A stretch of DNA of 64,000 bases from NCBI RefSeq assembly GCF_032362555.1, contig NC_083531.1:1116001-1180000 (forward strand). Direction: 5' to 3'. The notes under the pieces are model-generated. The model had not been told where the DNA came from and ran no database searches. It saw nothing but the letters and a program-made list of their open reading frames with translations. This DNA is from Amyelois transitella. Taxonomy: Eukaryota; Arthropoda; Insecta; Lepidoptera; Pyralidae. Below, piece by piece: positions 53,501 to 61,289 of the stretch; position 1 is the stretch's first letter; every line of letters starts with the position of its first letter. The position numbers were made by a program, and so were the translations under genes.

Positions 53501-56500
53501 CTGAACGTGGCCATTCAGTCTTTTCATGACTAATGGCTCTGTCTACCCCGCAAGGGATATAGACGTGACCATATGTACCTATGTATGTATGTAGGCTTAA
53601 AAATGGCCTTGTTGGAAGAGTACATAGGTGTATAGATTTTTTTCGAGGTTAACTAGATGTGTAGCCAAGATTCCAATACGGGTTGAGGGCTTCCAATACG
53701 GGTTTGGTTCCCCGGCAAAGGTTGCGGAGGACAGATTGTGTTTATTTATTTACTAGTTTATGTACAAAGAAAACGTCGAGAATGATAAACACAAGAAACA
53801 AAATTACATAAGTGCTGCTTATTGGAAATAAATATGTTTTAGCAGACCCGAGATAGCACGGTGTAGTGTCGTGTAAAAACCTGACTGAAGATCATGATCA
53901 TGGTCATGACCATGATGACCACGATCCATGGTCAAAGACTCATCTCCAGAGTGGTGAGGATGCATCCGGGACTAAAGCCAGAAACGTTTCTGTTTTCGTA
54001 TATTTCAGTGCCCTGTGGTAAAAAAAAATACTTACCAGGTACTAAAACCAAGTTGGAATTTGACGTGGCCGATCCTCGGTAGCCGTGGAGGAGAATGATC
54101 GTGGGTCTATTTGGACTGAAGTTGGACGCAGCGAAGACGTTTTCGTTTCCATGGAGAAGAGGCTGGCTCACTGTAGGATTTGCCCTGTGGTAGAGGAATT
54201 TGTCATGATCGTCATAATACTAACATATAAAATAAGTCTATTTTCTAAGGCAAGTGACAGAAGTAATTGGAAAAAACTAACATACCTACTGTGCCGACCC
54301 CGCGTAGAAAGGGGGAAAAGGTAACGACAAAGATGAAGACTGAAGTATACGAAAACAGAGACTTTTATGTTGTAACTAGAGGCCGCCCGCGACTTCGTCC
54401 GCATGGAAACCCTATCAATCCCGCGGGAACTCTGGGATAAAAAGTAGCCTATGTGTTATTCTGGGTCTTCAGCTACCTACATACCAAATTTCATGGTAAT
54501 CGGTTCAGTAGTTTTTGCGTGAAAGAGTAACAAACATTCATACAAACTTTCGCCTTTATAATAGTAGTAGGATATTCATTCTGCCTTCTGGATGCATCGT
54601 CACCACTCTGGAGAGGAGCCCGGGGTATGCTTCGACTATGGACCCTGGATTGGATGAGTCAGGTTTTTACGCGAAGCGACTCCCGTCTGACCTCCGAAAC
54701 CTTTCTAGAGGAACCTAACCCGTATTGGATCGATCATGGTTACACATCCAGTTGCCTGAATGTGCAGGTTTCTTCACGATGTTTTCTCATCGTAAGCGCA
54801 TCGGTTAGCCGTCCATATTTATGCCGGGTGGTTCCCGGCACCAATAAAAAGAAGAATAGGACTACTCCATCTCTTACCCATGGATGTGGTTAAAGGCGAC
54901 TAGGGACTTAAAAACGGAATTAATCTCTTAGGCAACGGGCTACCAAACTGTCACTATTTGAATCTCAATTCTATCATAAAGCCTTAAAGCTTAACGTGGC
55001 CTATCAGTCTTTTCAAGACTGCTAGCTCTGTCTTCCCTGCAAGGGATATAGACGTGACTTTATGTATGTATATATATTTATGCACATTACATAATGCAAA
55101 CCAAATAGCTGAAATATTAACCTGGTGAATAAATGGAATTCATTATCCCTCCTTGGCCAGTAGAAGGGAATGTTTTCAGCCGATATTTTGGTCAGCCAGG
55201 AGTCAGTCAGTGTTAGGGCTCCGTTGTCATCTTGCAAGTACTGGTAACGGATGTCAGAACCCATCTTGCTGATGACAACATCTTCTGCGAGTGCTGTAAA
55301 ATGAAGATTATAAATAAATATATACGGGACAAATTACATAGATTGAGTTAGCCTCGAAGTAAGTTCGAGACTTGTGTTACGAGATACTAACTCAACGATA
55401 CTAGGTATATATATAATAAATACTAATAAGTATAGATAAACATTCAAGACCCAGGCCAATCAGTAAAAGTTCTTTTCTTATCATGCCCTGGGCGGGATTT
55501 GAACCGGGACCTTCGGTGTCACAGACAAGCGTACTACCGCTGCGCCAAAGAAGCCGTTAAATTACGAAAGAAAATAAAAGTGCCAATAAAAAAATAATAA
55601 TATAACCACTCCATCTCGTTCCACGGATGTCGTAAAAGGCGACTAAGGGATAGGCATATATACTTGGGATTCTTCTTTAAGGAGCGGAAGGGCTAGCAAC
55701 CTGTCGCTATTTGAATCTCAATTCTATCATTAAGCCAAATAGCTCAATCTGGCCTATCAGTCTTTACAGGACTGTTGGCTCTGTTGGCCCGCAAGGGATA
55801 TAGACGTGAGAATATGTATTATGAGAGAACAGATAATTTTTATGCCGTGTGGTCCTCGACTCTTTAGAATAGGGTCACTCCATTATCCTGTAGACTTCAT
55901 TAAGCCATGTAGCTGAATGTGGCCTTTCAGTCTTGTCAAGACTGTAGGCTCTGTCTACCTCGCAAAACGTGACTATATGTATGTATGTTGAACGGTAGGC
56001 ATTTAAGAACCTTTAATTTTCTTAGTCATGCTATTTATAGGCTGAAATTATAATTATCAAAAAATCGGAAATAATAACACTGATACAGATTTATCATTAA
56101 TCTTTTTATCATTGTTGACACAAAATTGATTTTTACGGGTGGTAATCAATGCTTTTCTAGAAATGATTTAACCCTTTCCGCAAAAAAGTGAGTGTGCCGT
56201 GTGGTTCCCGGCACCAATAAAAAAAAGAATAGGACCACTCCATCTCGTTCCCATGGATGTCGTAAAAGGCGATTAACGGATAGGCTTATATAATTACTTG
56301 GGATTCTTCTTTTAGGCGATGGGCTAGCAACCTGTCACTATTTGAATCTCAATTCCATCATAAAGCCAAACAGCTGAACGTGGCCTATCAGTCTTTTCAA
56401 GACTGTTGGCTCTGTCTACCCCGCAAGGGATATAGACGTGATTATATGTATGTGTGTATGTAAGTGAGTGTGACACAATGTATTCACTGCAAATTCGTAT

Positions 56501-57936
56501 CTATTACCGCGTCTTAAAGTACCATACATGCTAGCTTGATGTGTGTTTGACTGTGCCCTATCTCCTTTTCCGTACACTACATTACATGATACATACATAC
56601 ATATGGTCACGTCTATATCCCTTGCGGGGTAGACAGAGCCAACAGTCTTGAGAAGACTGAATGGCCACGTTCAGCGTTTTGGCTTGATGATAGAATTGAG
56701 ACCCAAATAGTGACAGGTTGCTAGCCCACCGCCTAAAAGAGAATCCCAAGTTTGTAAGCCTATCCCTTAGTCGCCTTTTACGATATCCGTGGGAAAGAGA
56801 TGGAGTGGTCCTATTATTTTTTGTATTGGTGCCGGGAACCACACGGCACCATACACTACATAATGACGGAATTTTTTTGACGAAATATTCGTATTGAAAT
56901 CATGCGTTTTACATTCATATAATTTTTAATTAAGACAATACGCATTCGTCCGGGATTTAGATTTAAGAGATATATATTTGTAAATTGACGTCCGGTGAAA
57001 ATACTGCAGTGTAGTTTGTTACGCCGCTTCTTCTACTCATGCGCTTTGGAAGCGGTAGTAGTTATAATTAGATTTAAGTGATGTGACGTCAATAAGTGAT
57101 GCCTTGTATCCAATTTTGAAAATGAATCTATTCTATGAGTTACATGTACCTATGTAAAATTTCACGATGATCGGTTGAGTAGTTTTGACGTAAAGTTGGT
57201 CGTACAATCACAAGTTTATTATTTTCATTATCTATTATGTCAAAGTCATGCTTTGATTTTATTTAAATCTATACTAATATTATAAAGCTGAAGAGTTTGT
57301 TTGATTGTTTGTTTGTTTGAACGCGCTAATCTCAGGAACTACGGGTTCGAATAGAAAAATTCTTTTTGTGTTGAATATACCATATGTCGAGGAAGGCTTT
57401 AGGCTATATAACATCACGCTGCAACTATTAAGAGAGAATAAATAATGGAAAATGTGAAAAAAAAAAACGGAGAAAATTATTTATCCTTGAAGCCTTCAAT
57501 GATGCTCAAAATCCCGGAGGGGTAGGCAGGGACTACGTCTTCCCACTTGCCACGATATTTGCACACTTCCTTCGCTTCATCCACATTCATAACTCTCTTC
57601 ATGCAAGCTCGGCTCGGTTTCGGGTACTCTTGACCTGACCCTTTGCCTCTTTACCTCTATATATATAGGAGTACGGTCATAATGATAAATAAATAATAAA
57701 TATATATACGGGACAAATTACACAGATTGAGTTAGCCTCGAAGTAAGTTCGAGACTTGTGTTACGAGATACTAACTCAACGATACTATATTTTATAATAA
57801 ATACTTACCAAGCGTACTACCGCTGCGCCACAGAGGCCGTCAATGATGATTGTATTATACGAGTAGTAGTTATGTTTAAAAAAGCCTTACCAGAGACAGC
57901 ACTGATGATGAAAACAGCCAAACCGACAGACAACAT
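47541..57936 (-). CDS. Secreted lipase-family protein A, serine nucleophile replaced
   Basis: Eight exons: 57936-57891, 55293-55122, 54184-54036, 52346-52248, 51309-51163, 50145-49947, 49092-48955, 47595-47541. They total 1005 bases, 334 codons plus stop, with matching phases throughout. A signal peptide (MLSVGLAVFIISAVS) is followed by pancreatic-lipase-type blocks: IILLHGY (oxyanion region, 102-108), VVIVDWSKGA, FTLVGFGLSGL (177-187), ALDPTF (D207), HTNVGNLG, DFYPNGG, CDHN (H269) and the C-terminal GIYSLRTNPAPPFSL. Active relatives have G-x-S-x-G; here the serine position (183) is glycine. Spacing to D207 is 24 residues, as in the family. It is therefore probably not a working hydrolase and may bind lipid or act as a yolk-like or storage protein (inference). 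Tandem with lipase B. Confidence 0.93.
47643..47877. mobile_element. Solo LTR, second copy
   Basis: TGTGGCGGCATCAC to TCGCTCCCGCTACA; flanks AGTC and AGTT are a possible decayed 4-bp duplication. Lies in the last lipase A intron. Confidence 0.7.
47970..48150 (-). mobile_element. S1 copy, deleted
   Basis: ATAGTCACGTCTATACTTGC to GGAAAGTAATGGAGTGGTTC. Confidence 0.75.
48212..48360 (-). mobile_element. HelA fragment fused to S1 5' end
   Basis: CTAGTTGTGCCCGCGACTTC runs to TCACATTTTTCGTTATGG, then S1 text GTCCTATTCTTTTTTGTATT to CACGGCAC. Confidence 0.68.
48384..48938 (-). mobile_element. Helitron-like or SINE element of a third type
   Basis: AAGCGGCCCGCCCCGGCTTC at the left and TCTTTATTATTAGTGTGGA at the right, with TCGGACCAGTAGTTTTTGAG inside. 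Same architecture as HelA and HelB but a distinct sequence. Confidence 0.55.
49093..49369. other. Lipase A intron sequence
   Basis: 49305-49345 (GTTAGATAATGCTATTAGCA) recurs at 61530-61560, so a small shared repeat is present; otherwise AT-rich. Confidence 0.45.
49370..49622 (-). mobile_element. S1 copy, full length
   Basis: ATGATCACGTCTATATCCCT to GGTGCCGCGAACCGCACGGC. Confidence 0.88.
49722..49945 (+). mobile_element. LINE-X 3' coding tail, longest copy
   Basis: Encodes [20 protein letters not shown] and [11 protein letters not shown], then a small deletion, then [16 protein letters not shown] and TGA, then TTTTATGTATGTATG. It abuts the donor of lipase exon 49947. Confidence 0.78.
50205..50625. 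mobile_element. Helitron-like element split by an S1 copy
   Basis: TCGTTTCCCGCGTCTGTATG (50215-50260) continues after the S1 copy as AAATCTTCCCAGCGGATTTT and GCCGCGGTGTGTCACTAGTA. Confidence 0.5.
50267..50517 (-). mobile_element. S1 copy, full length
   Basis: ATGATCACGTCTATATCCCT to GGTGCCGGGAACCAAACGGC. Confidence 0.88.
50660..51144 (-). mobile_element. HelB element containing a tRNA-headed SINE
   Basis: HelB start CTAGTGGCCGCCCGCGACTT to AACAAACATCCAT, then the S2 SINE, then ACTGACATCCTGACATACTC to ATAATATTGGTAGGA. It ends 18 bases from lipase exon 51163-51309. Confidence 0.78.
50829..51075 (+). mobile_element. tRNA-headed SINE (S2), full length sense copy
   Basis: tRNA-like head GCCTCTGTGGCGCAGCGGTA with B box GGGTTCGAATCCC, body with TCGTTGAGTTAGTAGGTATC, end TGTAATTTGTCCCGTATATA. 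Related copies at 2037, 21296, 55316 and 57695, all reversed. Confidence 0.82.
51337..51588 (-). mobile_element. S1 copy, full length
   Basis: ATCGTCACGTCTATATCCCT to GGTGCCGGGAACCACACAGC. Confidence 0.88.
51589..51919. other. Lipase A intron, HelC-like text
   Basis: GCCCCCGACTTCGTTCACGT near 51765 suggests a decayed Helitron-like element; ATTGGGGTCAATGAACTGAA is unexplained. Confidence 0.4.
51920..52170 (-). mobile_element. S1 copy, full length
   Basis: ATGGTCACGTCCATATCCCA to GGTGCCGGGAACCACACGGC; begins after (CATA)n. Confidence 0.88.
52368..52455 (+). mobile_element. S1 copy with most of the middle deleted
   Basis: TTATATTTCCCAGCACTTTA to CCATATCTCCTCATGGGACC, then (CATA)-type tail text. 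Confidence 0.55.
52630..52935. mobile_element. Two S1 pieces in opposite orientation
   Basis: 52630-52800 reversed (ATGATCACGTCTTTATCCCT); 52801-52935 forward (CCCGTAAAAGATGACTAAGG to ATTAAAAGGCACAGCTGATC). Confidence 0.72.
52945..53140 (-). mobile_element. LINE L1 3' tail fragment
   Basis: CACAACATTGGTTGACGTCA, GTGCAGAAGAAGCGGTAACA, GCCGCATTTTCTTCAAC, with a small internal duplication near 53075-53088. Confidence 0.74.
53365..53597 (+). mobile_element. S1 copy, 5'-truncated
   Basis: GGACCACTCGCATCTCTTTC to GACGTGACCATATGTACCTA. Confidence 0.84.
53640..54000. mobile_element. Decayed LINE-type repeat
   Basis: AAGATTCCAATACGGGTTGA and CTCATCTCCAGAGTGGTGAG match, in opposite sense, text at 54590-54760. 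ATGACCATGATGACCACGAT near 53905 is a short ATGACC-type repeat. Confidence 0.5.
54232..54335 (+). mobile_element. RTE-like LINE 3' tail fragment
   Basis: GAAGTAATTGGAAAAAACTA and GTGCCGACCCCGCGTAGAAA match the end of the RTE-like fragment at 60360-60755. Confidence 0.7.
54377..54573 (-). mobile_element. HelB Helitron-like element, young
   Basis: CTAGAGGCCGCCCGCGACTT to CTTTATAATAGTAGTAGGA; near-identical to 16986 and 42184. Confidence 0.77.
54574..54815. mobile_element. Decayed LINE-type repeat
   Basis: GTTTTTACGCGAAGCGACTC, CTGAATGTGCAGGTTTCTTC and TTTTCTCATCGTAAGCGCAT; the last is a common insect LINE end and also occurs near 17455. Confidence 0.5.
54822..55075 (+). mobile_element. S1 copy, full length
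   Basis: GCCGGGTGGTTCCCGGCACC to GACGTGACTTTATGTATGTA; ends 47 bases from lipase exon 55122. Confidence 0.86.
55316..55558 (-). mobile_element. tRNA-headed SINE (S2), reversed
   Basis: TATACGGGACAAATTACATA to GCTGCGCCAAAGAAGCCGTT. Confidence 0.8.
55575..55822 (+). mobile_element. S1 copy
   Basis: GTGCCAATAAAAAAATAATA start, CCACTCCATCTCGTTCCACG, to GGGATATAGACGTGAGAATA. Confidence 0.84.
55842..55990 (+). mobile_element. S1 copy, internally deleted
   Basis: GCCGTGTGGTCCTCGACTCT then a jump to ATTAAGCCATGTAGCTGAAT and the (TATG) tail. Confidence 0.78.
55991..56193. other. Lipase A intron sequence, nothing recognised
   Basis: AT-rich. Confidence 0.3.
56194..56464 (+). mobile_element. S1 copy, full length and close to consensus
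   Basis: GTGCCGTGTGGTTCCCGGCA to GACGTGATTATATGTATGTG. Confidence 0.9.
56588..56850 (-). mobile_element. S1 copy, full length and close to consensus
   Basis: (CATA)n, ATGGTCACGTCTATATCCCT to GGTGCCGGGAACCACACGGC. Opposite to the 56194 copy, so the two could pair as a long hairpin in the lipase A transcript. Confidence 0.9.
56872..57137 (+). mobile_element. LINE L1 3' UTR copy, full length
   Basis: ACGAAATATTCGTATTGAAA to GACGTCAATAAGTGATGCCT and TGAATCTATTCTATGAG; same text as 19815-20070. Confidence 0.8.
57267..57519 (+). mobile_element. HelA element, 3'-truncated by LINE-X
   Basis: TCTATACTAATATTATAAAG to CTTCAATGATGCTCAAAAT, then LINE-X. Confidence 0.7.
57520..57648 (-). mobile_element. 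LINE-X tail fragment
   Basis: CCCGGAGGGGTAGGCAGGGA to CGGGTACTCTTGACCTGACC. Confidence 0.7.
57695..57843 (-). mobile_element. tRNA-headed SINE (S2), internal deletion
   Basis: TATACGGGACAAATTACACA then, after TTTTATAATAAATACTTA, a jump past the B box to AGCGTACTACCGCTGCGCCA. Ends 48 bases before the first lipase A exon. Confidence 0.76.
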
Positions 57937-58134
57937 TTTGATGATTACCAATTTGATTCCAAATTCATTAAAAAAAACAAAATCTATAATCTCAGATAAG
58001 CAATATCTGATGATTTCATACGTCACATCTTGTAATTATGATAATGTGTGATAGATAATTTAGTTATATTTTTTTAGGAAGCATTAGAAGTACTTACTTG
58101 GACTTTGATAATAATTCCATTCATCATTTTCTTA

Positions 58135-58242
58135 TTCTATCATTAAGCCAAATAGCTGAACGTGGCCGATCAGTATTTTCAAGACTGTTGGGTCTGTCTA
58201 CCCCACACGGGATATAGACGTGACCATATGTATGTATGTATG
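58135..58242 (+). mobile_element. S1 copy, 3' piece
   Basis: TTCTATCATTAAGCCAAATA to (TATG)n, upstream of lipase A. Confidence 0.78.
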
Positions 58243-58377
58243 TCATCTTCTTTGCTGGTTTGAAAGCGAAGAAAAATAAAAGTATTGAAAAAATTAATTA
58301 AAGGAAAGTATGAGATTTCTTCTTATTGGGCGATGGGCTAGCAACCTGTCTCTATTAAATTATAAATTCCATCATTG

Positions 58378-58635
58378 AGCCGTGTGGTTCCCAGCACCAA
58401 TAGAAAAAAGAATAGAACTACTCTATCTCTTTCCCAGGTATGCCGTAAAAGACGATTAAGGGATCGGCTTATAAATTTGGGATTCTTCTTCTTGGCGATG
58501 GGTGCAACCTGTGACTATTTGAATCTCAATTCTATCATCAAGCCAAATAGCTGAACGTAGCCTTTCAGTCTTTTCAAGACTGTTGGCTCTGCCAACCCCG
58601 TAAGGGATATCAACGTTATATGTTATATGTATGTT
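58378..58635 (+). mobile_element. S1 copy, full length
   Basis: GCCGTGTGGTTCCCAGCACC to AAGGGATATCAACGTTATAT. Confidence 0.85.
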
Positions 58636-58756
58636 ACCGAGACTAACGTGAGGAGGAACTTTACTGAATCATTTTATAACATTTCATGTATCAATCTGAG
58701 TTTAGTTACATCTGATTATTCTATCTTATACGGTTTCCTGAGAAAATACGTACATT

Positions 58757-58915
58757 ACTTACATACATAATACACGCCACTTTCCTGGAGGGGTAGGCAG
58801 AGACAACATCTTTCCACTTGCCACGATCCCTGCATAATTTGTTTTTCGCTTCATCCAAATTCTCAACTCACCTCATAAAATTATCAGTTCTTGATTTGAC
58901 CTTTTGCCAGGACGT
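58757..58915 (-). mobile_element. LINE-X tail fragment
   Basis: ACTTACATACATAATACACG, CTGGAGGGGTAGGCAGAGAC, to CCTTTTGCCAGGACG. Confidence 0.68.
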
Positions 58916-59184
58916 TATTCATTCGATGAAAAAATAAATATTCTTTATTCATATTTTGGAAAGGAAATATTACGGACTAGCTGTGCCCGTGACTCCGTCC
59001 GCGTGGAATAGTTATTTTGGGCATCATTGAAGCCCTCAAGGGTGAATAATTTTCCCCGTTTTTTTCACATTTTCCATTATTCCTTCGCTCCTTATATTTG
59101 CACCGTGATGCCTAAAGCCATCCTCGATGAATGGACTATTCAACACAAAAAGAATTTTTCGATTCGAACCAGTAGTGTCTGAGA

Positions 59185-60300
59185 TAGGAATGTGAAAAAA
59201 AAATCGATTATGGAAAAAATCGATTAAAAATCGATTTTTTTAAAGTAAAAATCGATTTTTATACTTGATTTTTTTAAAATTAATAATCGATTAAAAATCG
59301 ATTTTTATAATCATCCAATAAATGCACTCCGAAATTATGTTTTTGTCTTCTGGCTTTGAGCCCGGAACGCGAACTGCCAAAGAATACTATCATAGCTCCA
59401 TAATATTACATTAACGCCACCTGTGCATTCTTTCTGTGCTCTTAAAACAGTTTAGATGATTAATTTAATCAAACATTCTCTAGATGGAATTAGTCGACAG
59501 TATTTTACCGACATTCGGTTGATATTTTATTCATTATTCGTTGCTGAAACTTCATTTTTCAAACTTGATTGTTAAAAACTTTAATTTGTGTTGATTATAC
59601 AGGGTGACATTTAAAACAACTGCATCCTTTTAAACATAGACTATACCCATGCTTCTGAGCCGTTTGAGCCTATTTTTATTTAAATTAAACTTCATCATTT
59701 TCACATTTAAAAAACCCTCAAAAACTACGTCACACGCTTTATTAAGAACAACAAAAATAATTTAAAACTATACATGTAAATAAATGTCTGAAAAATAAAT
59801 TATTTTTCTAGTATCAAGATCAAGTAAAGTACAGAGTTGTCGAGATCGCTCAGCTGAATGCATTGTGTTGTTGACCTCTGAATCTTACGCGTCGCTTTTC
59901 CGCCGGCCGGGGTGATATTACGTATTTAGGATCGTGGATTTTGATACTTTTATTTTTTTTCGTACTTTCTGAAATATGAACCGATATTTTTTTCTTTTTA
60001 CGTTTTTAAATATCTTTTAGATGAGTACACTTAACAGTTAAATTTATGCAGTTGAATTAAATGTCACCCTGTATAAGAACTTACTGATTCTGTTGTTTAT
60101 TTTTAATGAATAAATCTATTGATATAATGTATATGGCGTTTATTTTGACATAAATTGAAAAAATTGGAAAAAATCTATCAATATAAAAAAATCTATTATT
60201 TTCTTAAGAAAAATCGATTATTTGTTAATCGATTTTTCATACTTAAAAAATAAATCGATTATATAAAAATCGATTTTTTATCAGCAATGTCACATCCCTA
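59185..60300. mobile_element. hAT-like non-autonomous element, ATCGATTTTT-rich
   Basis: Ends TAGGAATGTGA and TCACATCCCTA, flanked by the exact 8-bp duplication GTCTGAGA (59177-59184 and 60301-60308). Both ends carry many copies of AAATCGATTTTT, itself a palindromic word. No transposase. Hosts a mariner MITE at 59600-60071. Confidence 0.85.
59600..60071. mobile_element. Mariner-type MITE, intact
   Basis: Ends CAGGGTGACATTTAA and the complement, about 27 matched bases, flanked by TA. 472 bases, no transposase. Older copy at 1574. Confidence 0.82.
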
Positions 60301-60359
60301 GTCTGAGATTAGCGCGTTCAAACAAACAAACTCTTCAGCTTTATAATATTAGTAAAGAT

Positions 60360-60755
60360 GAAAGGAAACTGCATGCAAGTGAGATACGAATGTTACGATG
60401 GACGTGTGGAGTGACAAGAATGGATAAAATACGTGACGAGTATATAAGAGGAAGAATGAAAGTAGCGCCAATAAATGAAAAGATGAATGGTAATAAGCTG
60501 GGTTGGTGCGGACTCATCGTGAGAAGAGAGGAAGGTCATGTTACTAAAATACCCTTAAATATGGAAGTGAAAAGTTCAAGAAATAGGGGAAGACCGAAAA
60601 AGAGATGGATGGACGGCGTAAAGGATAGTATGAGGAGAAAGGGAGTGACCAATGAGATGGCAATTGACAGAAGTCATTGGAAAAAACTAACATACTGTGC
60701 CGACCCCACGTAGAAAGTGGGAAAAGGTAACGACAAAGAAGAAGATTCATATTTC
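60360..60755 (+). mobile_element. RTE-like LINE, C-terminal reverse-transcriptase fragment
   Basis: An open 107-codon stretch: EYIRGRMKVAPINEKM, NKLGWCGLIVRREEGHVTK, NRGRPKKRWMDGVKD, DRSHWKKLTYCADPT, then stop. This is the conserved end of RTE/craniofacial-protein-2-like elements, followed by the short 3' UTR GTAACGACAAAGAAGAAGA. Confidence 0.8.
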
Positions 60756-61289
60756 GGAGTTTCAAACTTACTTGTTCTAGAAATTTATTTAAGAAATAAC
60801 TGTTTAGTGATGACCTAATAAATTGGCTTGACACTTGAAAAAAAAAAACAACATAAGTCGGGAATAATAGACTTTATACACATGACACCAAGAAATTCTG
60901 TATTAGGTATTATTACACTGAATTTAACAATATTTGTCCAAAGTTTTAATTAATTGTAACAATGCCTCGTTAACTATTGAATCGTAATCCAATTTGAAAA
61001 AAAATCATCTGGTTCCAATATGTATAAAACAAACAAATTTATTTTTGCTACTTGCCAGTAACACATTAAAAGAGGTTTTATATAATTTAATTACAGCGAA
61101 TATATCACTCGTTTCTATTACGTCATAATACAATTTGAATTTTTTCATCAGATTCCGTTTTTAAAACATACGTAACTAGTTAATTTTGCTACTGACCAGT
61201 AACATATAAAAAAGAGGTTTTGTGTAAAATTTTACAAATATTCTGTATAATAATTTAAGAAGAAGAAGTATGTATGCTGGTTTATTTGA
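60756..61289. other. Region between lipase B stop and the RTE fragment
   Basis: AT-rich with a repeated word, TACTTGCCAGTAACACATTA at 61060 and TACTGACCAGTAACATATAA at 61190, marking a diverged ~130-base duplication. Probably lipase B 3' flank. Confidence 0.45.

Larger units (their letters stand above)
58979..60358 (-). mobile_element. HelA element split by a hAT-like insertion
   Basis: CTAGCTGTGCCCGTGACTCC to 59184, resumed at 60309 (TTAGCGCGTTCAAACAAACA) to TATAATATTAGTAAAGA. Confidence 0.82.

Noticed and set aside
57758-58051. Plus-strand frame across the lipase A first exon
   Set aside because: Runs antisense through the signal-peptide exon and a SINE; the minus-strand exon has matching phase with the other seven.
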